In this document: one piece after another, positions 13,675 through 16,676 of the stretch | Layout of the letters: the number at the start of each line of letters is the position of its first letter | How positions within the stretch are numbered: the first letter of the stretch is position 1 | Notes under the pieces: generated by a model | Seen by the model: the letters and a program-made list of their open reading frames with translations, nothing else | Database searches by the model: none | Told to the model about the DNA's origin: nothing | Made by a program: the position numbers and the translations under genes | Assembly (NCBI GenBank): GCA_037968855.1 | Contig: JBBKWH010000002.1 | Coordinates: 1 to 16,676 of the forward strand | Source: JBBKWH01 sp037968855 | GTDB lineage: Bacteria > Pseudomonadota > Gammaproteobacteria > Pseudomonadales > Moraxellaceae | Reading direction: 5' to 3' | DNA length: 16,676 bases

Positions 13675-14889
13675 ATGCGTCTTTCTGCTTATCTGTTGGC
13701 CTGTATTGGGCTGATACAGAGTTCTTTTTCGTATGCCGATCTGAGCTTATTACAGGCCAGACAACAGGCATTTTTGCTTGATCCTGAGCTACAAGCGCTC
13801 AACCATCTTCAATCCGTCGACCGTGTACGTCTTCAGCAAGCAGGACGTTTGGCTAATCCGGCGCTGGCCGTTGAGTTCGACAACCTAGGCGCTCCATCGG
13901 CAATCGATGGGGATGGCGCAAGTGTCGAACTGCGTTACAGCCAAGATGTATCGCTGAATAACAAACGCGCATTGCGGGTCACGCTGGCTCAAGCCGAGCA
14001 GCTCAACACACAACTGGCGATCCAAAAACGTAGTGCTGCGCTGTCTGCCGAGGTGCGCTTATGTCTTGCCCATTGGACGATGGCTGACGCGCGTTTGGCT
14101 TGGCAACAAGATGAACAGTCGATTGCACAGGCGCAGGTTCGCGTGCTGAGTGAGCGGCTGCGTGCAGGCAAAATTGTGCCATCCGAATACCAGCGTGTGG
14201 TGGCCTTGGCGCAAGAGACTGAGGCGCAAGTGTTGGGTCAGCAGCAGATGGTCAGTAGTGCACGGGCAGAGTGTGCATTGCTGGTGGGTGCATTACCGTC
14301 ACAGCCTATATCGCTACCCAAAGATCTACCGGAACTGGATCAGCAGGTCGCGTTGAGTCGGCAACAAGCCGACGTGGACGTGGCCACTGCGCAAGCTCGC
14401 ATGTCGCTGGCAACCGCAGAGCGACAACCGGATGTGACGGTCAGTGTGGGTGCGCGACGCAGTCAACATCAGCAACAGCCGGTTTGGTTATTGGGGGCCT
14501 CTGTACCCCTGACCTTATTTGATCAAAACCAAGTTGCCCAATCCATTGCGCAACAGCAATTTGATCGGGCAACGCATCTGGCCCGTCTTGCGGCTCAGCG
14601 TGCAGCGCTGCGTGTGCAACAGATACACGCACAACGCTTGGCTGCTCAGCAGCAATTGGATGTGTTGCAACAACACGTTCTGCCTGCAACCAAAGAAAGC
14701 CTACGGATTGCAAAAATGGCCTATCAGGCGGGTAAAACCGGCCTATTGGAGTGGCTAGAGGCTCGTCAAGTGTGGCGCGCTGCCCGCGAACGACAAATCA
14801 GCAGTGAGTTTGCATTACAACAAGCCATTGCCGACCTCGAACGTGAATTTGCCCCAGCCACTGCCATGACGTCAGGATCACAGCCATGA
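13675..14889 (+). CDS. czcC: Outer-membrane efflux channel, CzcC-like (TolC superfamily)
   Basis: Outer-membrane factor of a heavy-metal RND efflux system; forms the exit duct. 404 residues. Signal peptide MRLSAYLLACIGLIQSSFSYA (cut after A21). The mature part begins DLSLLQARQQAFLLDPELQAL and has the paired long-helix architecture of outer-membrane factors: ANPALAVEFDNLG early, LRAGKIVPSEYQRV mid-protein, and the duplicated counterpart AYQAGKTGLLEWLEARQVW near the end. Gln/Ala-rich helical stretches fit coiled-coil tunnel helices. The ATG at 13675, preceded by AGGG nine bases away, is preferred over the GTG at 13651. An LLAC sequence at residues 7-10 is too close to the N-terminus to be a lipoprotein signal. 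Its TGA overlaps the czcB ATG. Co/Zn/Cd specificity is inferred from CzcB and CzcA. Confidence 0.9.
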   Translation: MRLSAYLLACIGLIQSSFSYADLSLLQARQQAFLLDPELQALNHLQSVDRVRLQQAGRLANPALAVEFDNLGAPSAIDGDGASVELRYSQDVSLNNKRALRVTLAQAEQLNTQLAIQKRSAALSAEVRLCLAHWTMADARLAWQQDEQSIAQAQVRVLSERLRAGKIVPSEYQRVVALAQETEAQVLGQQQMVSSARAECALLVGALPSQPISLPKDLPELDQQVALSRQQADVDVATAQARMSLATAERQPDVTVSVGARRSQHQQQPVWLLGASVPLTLFDQNQVAQSIAQQQFDRATHLARLAAQRAALRVQQIHAQRLAAQQQLDVLQQHVLPATKESLRIAKMAYQAGKTGLLEWLEARQVWRAARERQISSEFALQQAIADLEREFAPATAMTSGSQP

Positions 14890-16397
14890 ATCAATCTAAA
14901 ACATCGATCAAAAACCTATTCATTTTCTTGATCATCATGGTGCTGATCAGCAGTGTGATGGGCTATGCATGGTGGAAAACCAGTACGCCAAGCGGTGACA
15001 CTGAACATGCAGGACATGCCGAAGAAAAAGCCGATGCACATACCGAAGAAGAAGCCGAGCCAGCCAAAGGTAAACATGGTGGGCGGCTGCTGACAACCGG
15101 TGACTTTTCCTTAGAGGTGAAAATCTTTGAACAGGGTGTCGAGCCGCAGTTGCGTTTATATGCCTATCAAAAAGGTCAAGCGCTGGACCCAAAAACCGTA
15201 CAAGCCAGTGTGCTGATTCGCCGCCTTGATGCCGAGCAGCAAATTGGCTTTAAGCCAGAAGCCGATTATTTGCTCGGTGATCAAATCATCTATGAGCCGC
15301 ATTCCTTTGATGTTTCGGTACAGGCCAAGCATGCCAACACACCCTATACGTTTGCATGGTCGCAGCAAGAAGGTCGCGTGATGTTGGCAGATGCTGCCCT
15401 TAACAGCAGTGGCTTGACGCTGCTCACCGCGCAACCACGGCAGTTTGCCAGTCAGAACAGTGTGACGGGTGAGCTGCAACTACGGCCTGAGCAGCATGTG
15501 GCAGTAACGGCGCGTTCTGCTGGCGTGGTGCTGCGTGTCAATACAGCACTGGGGGCGACTGTTCGGGCAGGCGACGTACTGGCCACGGTCGAAAGTCGTG
15601 AACTGATCAACCTGCGTGCCACCCAACGAAGTGCGCAACAACAAGCCGCGCTGGCCAAAACTACATTAAGCCGCGAAGAACGCCTCTGGCGCGAAAAAGT
15701 CTCGCCAGAAAACGACTACCTACAAGCCAAAACACAGTACAGCGAGGCTCTGATTCGACTAGAAGAAGCCAATCAGGTGCTGCGCGGTTTAGGTGCGTCC
15801 GTTGCAGCAAATGCTGATGGTCGTTTTGCGATTCGTGCGCCGATCAGTGGCGTGGTGTTAAGCCGTACGGCGGTGGTTGGACAGGCTGTGGGCAATGAGT
15901 CGGTGCTGTTTGAAATCGCTGATCTATCGCAGTTATTGGCAGTGATTAAAATTCCTGAAGTACAAGCCGCACAGGCGCGGCTGGGATTGCCAGTACGGAT
16001 TCAAGCCCAACAATCTGATCTGGTCGGCCAAGGCACGATTACCTATCTTGCGTCCACCGTTGATGAAGCCACCCGTACCATTGCCGCCCATGTGCGCTTA
16101 AATAATGTGAAGCAACTCTGGCGAGTGGGACAACAGATCAACGCCAATATTGTTGATGGTCAGGTCGATGCTGCCGTTGCGGTGCGAGAAGACGCGCTGC
16201 AAACCTTCCGTGATTGGACGGTGGTGTTTGTTCGGGTTGGTGATCAATTTGAGGCTAGACCAATTGAAATCGGTCAACGTACCGATGGTTTTGTGGAGGT
16301 GTTATCAGGTCTTAAAGCCGGTCAAGTATATGCCGCTGGCAATTCTTATCTTCTTAAAGCAGAGCTCGGCAAAGCCGGCGCGTCGCATGACCATTAA
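14886..16397 (+). CDS. czcB: Membrane fusion protein, CzcB-like
   Basis: Periplasmic adaptor linking the RND pump to the outer-membrane channel. 503 residues. One N-terminal membrane anchor (about 11-28) is followed by a charged linker (about 36-64) rich in His and Glu, ending in GKHGG. Next comes the CzcB-type N-terminal domain (about 66-170, LEVKIFEQGVEPQLRLYAYQ). The adaptor core follows: barrel-sandwich half AVTARSAGVVLRVNTALGATVRAGDVLA at about 206-233, helical hairpin about 237-303, second half FAIRAPISGVVLSRTAVVGQAV at 314-335, then beta-barrel and membrane-proximal domains. It ends HDH. ATG overlaps the czcC stop (ATGA), with AGGA upstream. The extra N-terminal domain and His-rich linker distinguish Czc-type metal adaptors from multidrug adaptors. 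Exact metal cannot be read from the sequence. Confidence 0.93.
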   Translation: MNQSKTSIKNLFIFLIIMVLISSVMGYAWWKTSTPSGDTEHAGHAEEKADAHTEEEAEPAKGKHGGRLLTTGDFSLEVKIFEQGVEPQLRLYAYQKGQALDPKTVQASVLIRRLDAEQQIGFKPEADYLLGDQIIYEPHSFDVSVQAKHANTPYTFAWSQQEGRVMLADAALNSSGLTLLTAQPRQFASQNSVTGELQLRPEQHVAVTARSAGVVLRVNTALGATVRAGDVLATVESRELINLRATQRSAQQQAALAKTTLSREERLWREKVSPENDYLQAKTQYSEALIRLEEANQVLRGLGASVAANADGRFAIRAPISGVVLSRTAVVGQAVGNESVLFEIADLSQLLAVIKIPEVQAAQARLGLPVRIQAQQSDLVGQGTITYLASTVDEATRTIAAHVRLNNVKQLWRVGQQINANIVDGQVDAAVAVREDALQTFRDWTVVFVRVGDQFEARPIEIGQRTDGFVEVLSGLKAGQVYAAGNSYLLKAELGKAGASHDH

Positions 16398-16408
16398 GGA
16401 GAATCAGC

Positions 16409-16676
16409 ATGTTTGACCGGATTGTTCAACTCTCGATTCAGCAGCGTTGGCTGGTGCTACTGCTGTTTATGGTGATCAGTGTGATTGGCGTATACAACTA
16501 CTTACGCCTGCCGATTGATGCCGTGCCTGACATTACCAATGTGCAAGTACAAATCAACACCGAGGCCGCAGGCTACTCACCGCTTGAAGCCGAAAGCCGT
16601 GTGAGTTTTCCGATTGAAACCACCTTGGCAGGACTGCCGCACCTCAAAGAAACCCGCTCGTTGTCACGCTCTGGCC
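16409..16676 (+). CDS. czcA: Heavy-metal RND efflux pump CzcA, 5' part (continues beyond window)
   Basis: Inner-membrane proton-driven pump of the HME-RND family. The first 89 codons are visible, about a twelfth of the usual ~1040 residues. The start is clear: ATG at 16409 with AAGGAGA upstream, 11 bases after czcB. MFDRIVQLSIQQRWLVLLLF leads into the first membrane helix, then the hallmark RLPIDAVPDITNVQVQINTEA (residues about 33-53), GYSPLEAESRVSFPIETTLAGLPHL and TRSLSRSG. These match metal-exporting CzcA/CusA pumps and not multidrug AcrB types. The residues that separate Zn/Co/Cd from Cu/Ag transport lie beyond the window; the CzcB-type partner argues for divalent cations. Confidence 0.95.
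   Translation, partial: MFDRIVQLSIQQRWLVLLLFMVISVIGVYNYLRLPIDAVPDITNVQVQINTEAAGYSPLEAESRVSFPIETTLAGLPHLKETRSLSRSG

Noticed and set aside
13675..13710. Lipoprotein signal (LLAC) in CzcC
   Set aside because: The cysteine is only at residue 10, too early for a normal lipobox; a standard signal peptide ending at A21 fits better.

Overview
The window comes from a gammaproteobacterium of moderate G+C content. The gene content and the unfused acyl-CoA dehydrogenase/phosphotransferase cassette recall Moraxellaceae or pseudomonad genomes. That assignment is from remembered gene layouts and was not tested. There are two signatures of a Gram-negative cell: a TonB-dependent vitamin B12 receptor, and a three-part RND metal efflux system with an outer-membrane channel. 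No rRNA, tRNA, CRISPR array, intact insertion sequence or phage gene was seen.

Region 1 (1-7300, minus strand) is a cobalamin uptake and salvage operon. A canonical cobalamin riboswitch (about 7158-7300) leads into btuB (outer-membrane receptor), then cobU, cobT, cbiB, a CobC/CobD-type aminotransferase, btuR/cobA (corrinoid adenosyltransferase) and btuF (periplasmic binding protein, running off the left edge). Most junctions overlap or are only tens of bases; the exception is a 108-base gap between cobU and cobT. There are no corrin-ring genes here, so the logic is uptake of corrinoids, adenosylation, attachment of the aminopropanol arm and activation and attachment of the lower ligand. cobS, the final phosphatase and btuCD are not in the window. 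btuB appears to start at a TTG. Its long leader can fold into two mutually exclusive stems.

Region 2 (7300-7917) carries a plus-strand promoter and a small protein with two CxxC pairs, divergent from the riboswitch. A 13-base inverted repeat follows, lying between convergent genes.

Region 3 (7918-12553, minus strand) is a tightly coupled five-gene cassette, in transcription order: ACAD10/11-like acyl-CoA dehydrogenase, short-chain dehydrogenase, aminoglycoside-phosphotransferase-fold kinase, histidine-phosphatase-like protein, and a second short-chain dehydrogenase. Three successive junctions are 4-base ATGA overlaps. By analogy with levulinate catabolism and with the fused animal ACAD10/11 enzymes, this may be a route that phosphorylates and dehydrates hydroxyacyl-CoAs. 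The histidine-phosphatase-like member lacks the usual second catalytic histidine.

Region 4 (12554-13091) is a 538-base intergenic stretch with promoter-like sites at both ends and no convincing gene.

Region 5 (13092-16676, plus strand) is a Czc-type heavy-metal efflux locus: an unrecognised two-membrane-segment protein with a His/Asp-rich loop, then czcC (outer-membrane channel), czcB (membrane fusion protein) and the first 89 codons of czcA (RND pump).
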